Source: Flagellimonas aurea
Lineage (GTDB): Bacteria > Bacteroidota > Bacteroidia > Flavobacteriales > Flavobacteriaceae
Reading direction: 5' to 3'
Assembly (NCBI RefSeq): GCF_017313785.1
Contig: NZ_JAFLNL010000008.1
Location: 172,429 to 236,428 of the forward strand
DNA length: 64,000 nucleotides
The position numbers and the translations under genes were made by a program. The notes under the pieces are model-generated. The model searched no databases. It was not told the origin of the DNA and was given only the letters and a program-made list of their open reading frames with translations. This document shows, in pieces, positions 62,932 through 64,000 of this stretch (positions are counted from its first letter, which is position 1; the number at the start of each line of letters is the position of its first letter).

Positions 62932-63861
62932 ATGAAAAATCCAATTACAATCTGCTTACTCCTCTTCACTTTGCTTTCCTGCAAAACCAAAGAAAAAGAA
63001 ATTACGACTCCAGAAAAGTCACCTTTAGAACTCGGTCAGGTCAATGTAAGTACAAAGAGCATGGAATTCTTTGTTTCTGACACGCTATATTCGGGCTGGA
63101 ACACTTTCATTTACAACAATGAATCTCAGGAAGTCCACTTTATTATGATGGATCTATATCCGGAAGGAATAACCATTGAAAACACCAAAACAGAATTGCT
63201 ACCACCGTTTGATGATGGTATGAGATATATTATGGAAAACCAAATGGATAGTGCGATGACGGCTTTTGGTAAAATACCTGAATGGTACCAAAAAGTGAAA
63301 TTTTTAGGAGGTACGGGACTTGTATCTCCTAAATACACCGTAAAGAGCACCGTTTACCTAGAACCTGGTCGTTACATGATGGAATGTTATGTAAAAATGT
63401 TCAATGGCGCTTGGCACACTTCACATGGTATGTTAAAAGAAATTATAGTGAAGGATGAGGCCAGTCAACTAACACCTCCTAGCGCTACAGCCAACATTGA
63501 CATATCCAGTATCAACGGAATTTTACTTAAGGACAGCCTCTCTTCTGGCCGCCAAGTGTTTCAAACTAATTTTATAGATCAAAAAGTATATGAAAACTTT
63601 GTCGGACATGATGTAAACTTGGTCAAATACGACGCTACGGCTTCTTTAGATTCCTTGGTCCTATGGATGAATTGGATGAATCCTAGGGGACTACGTACAC
63701 CTGCTCCGATTGGATTTACGTTCCTGGGCGGGATGAACAATTTACCTGCTGAAAGCAAAGGCTTTTTTGAAGCTGATTTAACTCCCGGGAACTACATTCT
63801 TATTTCTGAAGTTCCTGCAGCTGATGAAAAGAGACTTCTTTATAAGTTTTCTATTGATTAA
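62932..63861 (+). CDS. Lipoprotein of unknown function, possible cupredoxin-like fold
   Basis: 309 residues from the ATG at 62932. A frame opened by an upstream GTG (62887) would add 15 residues before the signal and is not preferred. Lipobox LTLLSCKTKE, Cys17. Two beta-rich halves follow, each with a pattern of the type YSGWNTFIYNN ... PGRYMMECYVK ... HGMLKEIIV and later LDSLVLWMN ... PGNYILISEVP. This duplicated arrangement resembles cupredoxin-like domains without an obvious full copper ligand set. I do not recognise a named family. It may be periplasmic or surface-bound. Confidence 0.7.
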   Translation: MKNPITICLLLFTLLSCKTKEKEITTPEKSPLELGQVNVSTKSMEFFVSDTLYSGWNTFIYNNESQEVHFIMMDLYPEGITIENTKTELLPPFDDGMRYIMENQMDSAMTAFGKIPEWYQKVKFLGGTGLVSPKYTVKSTVYLEPGRYMMECYVKMFNGAWHTSHGMLKEIIVKDEASQLTPPSATANIDISSINGILLKDSLSSGRQVFQTNFIDQKVYENFVGHDVNLVKYDATASLDSLVLWMNWMNPRGLRTPAPIGFTFLGGMNNLPAESKGFFEADLTPGNYILISEVPAADEKRLLYKFSID

Positions 63862-63875
63862 AAAAATCTTTTAAA

Positions 63876-63911
63876 AAACAAAAAAGGCCCATCACTAATG
63901 TGAAGGGCCTT
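63876..63911 (-). terminator. Terminator of the rRNA operon
   Basis: AAGGCCC/GGGCCTT arms with a T run on the minus strand, just beyond the 5S rRNA 3' end. Confidence 0.8.
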
Positions 63912-63914
63912 GAG

Positions 63915-64000
63915 GAAGGCGGCGACCTACTCTCCCACCTGGTGTGGCAGTACCATCGGCGCAAACGGGCTTAACTTCCCTGTTCGGAATGGAAAGGGGT
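63915..64000 (-). rRNA. rrf: 5S rRNA, 3' part
   Basis: The minus strand reads as the 3' part of 5S rRNA, including the conserved GGTGGGAGAGTAGGTCGCC end and CCGATGGTACTGC. The 5' part and the remaining rRNA operon lie beyond the window. Confidence 0.92.

Overview
The window looks like chromosomal DNA from a marine Flavobacteriaceae-type member of the Bacteroidota. Several secreted proteins end in Por-type (T9SS) sorting tails. Promoter-like sites match the Bacteroidota -7 element TAnnTTTG. Mobilization genes of the BfmA/MobB kind are present, and the protein families are typical of that clade (paired Gfo/Idh/MocA proteins, DUF1080 lipoproteins, TonB-ExbBD, NhaD). No species name can be derived from the sequence alone.

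Layout. 1-2536: the 5' part of a large BspA-like surface protein gene (minus strand) running off the window. 2849-3763: a PAS/HTH regulator. 3849-13952: a mostly minus-strand accessory set with three SxxK serine hydrolases of the beta-lactamase fold, an amidohydrolase, a small ECF sigma operon with two membrane proteins, a polysaccharide deacetylase and a CPBP protease. 14224-17918: a thiamin salvage operon (thiM-thiE-thiD-tenA-HAD phosphatase) behind a TPP riboswitch, followed by a PanE/ApbA homologue. 19061-30959: a tightly packed 11-gene minus-strand operon encoding a complete glucuronate-to-KDPG-cleavage pathway (uxuB-type SDR, uxuA, uxaC, kdgK, eda), a TRAP transporter, a two-domain DUF1080 lipoprotein and two Tat-exported oxidoreductases. 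A divergent Nudix-type (NrtR/AraR-like) regulator with a destroyed catalytic Nudix box lies next to it. 31940-41966: two consecutive 'giant T9SS protein + lipoprotein' gene pairs.

43220-50280 is a roughly 7-kb integrative mobilizable element in a tRNA-Val gene. It carries integrase, MobA/BfmA- and MobB-type mobilization genes, a candidate oriT, and a cargo of a small lipoprotein plus a secreted trypsin-like protease bounded by a perfect 20-bp inverted repeat. Immediately left of it are decayed remains of an older, related element (integrase 5' end, terminator hairpin and arm-type site). 50404-55026 is a housekeeping minus-strand run (nhaD, exbB, exbD, tonB, folC). 55263-62693 carries an acyl-CoA dehydrogenase and gltBD. 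A lipoprotein gene follows, and the window ends inside a minus-strand 5S rRNA.

The most system-like part is 19061-31758. My inference is that the exported oxidoreductases and the DUF1080 protein open an unusual glucuronate-containing glycoside by a 3-keto route in the periplasm, the TRAP system imports the uronate, and the cytoplasmic enzymes convert it to pyruvate and glyceraldehyde-3-phosphate under control of the Nudix-type sensor. The second cluster of interest is the duplicated secreted-protein/lipoprotein pair at 31940-41966.
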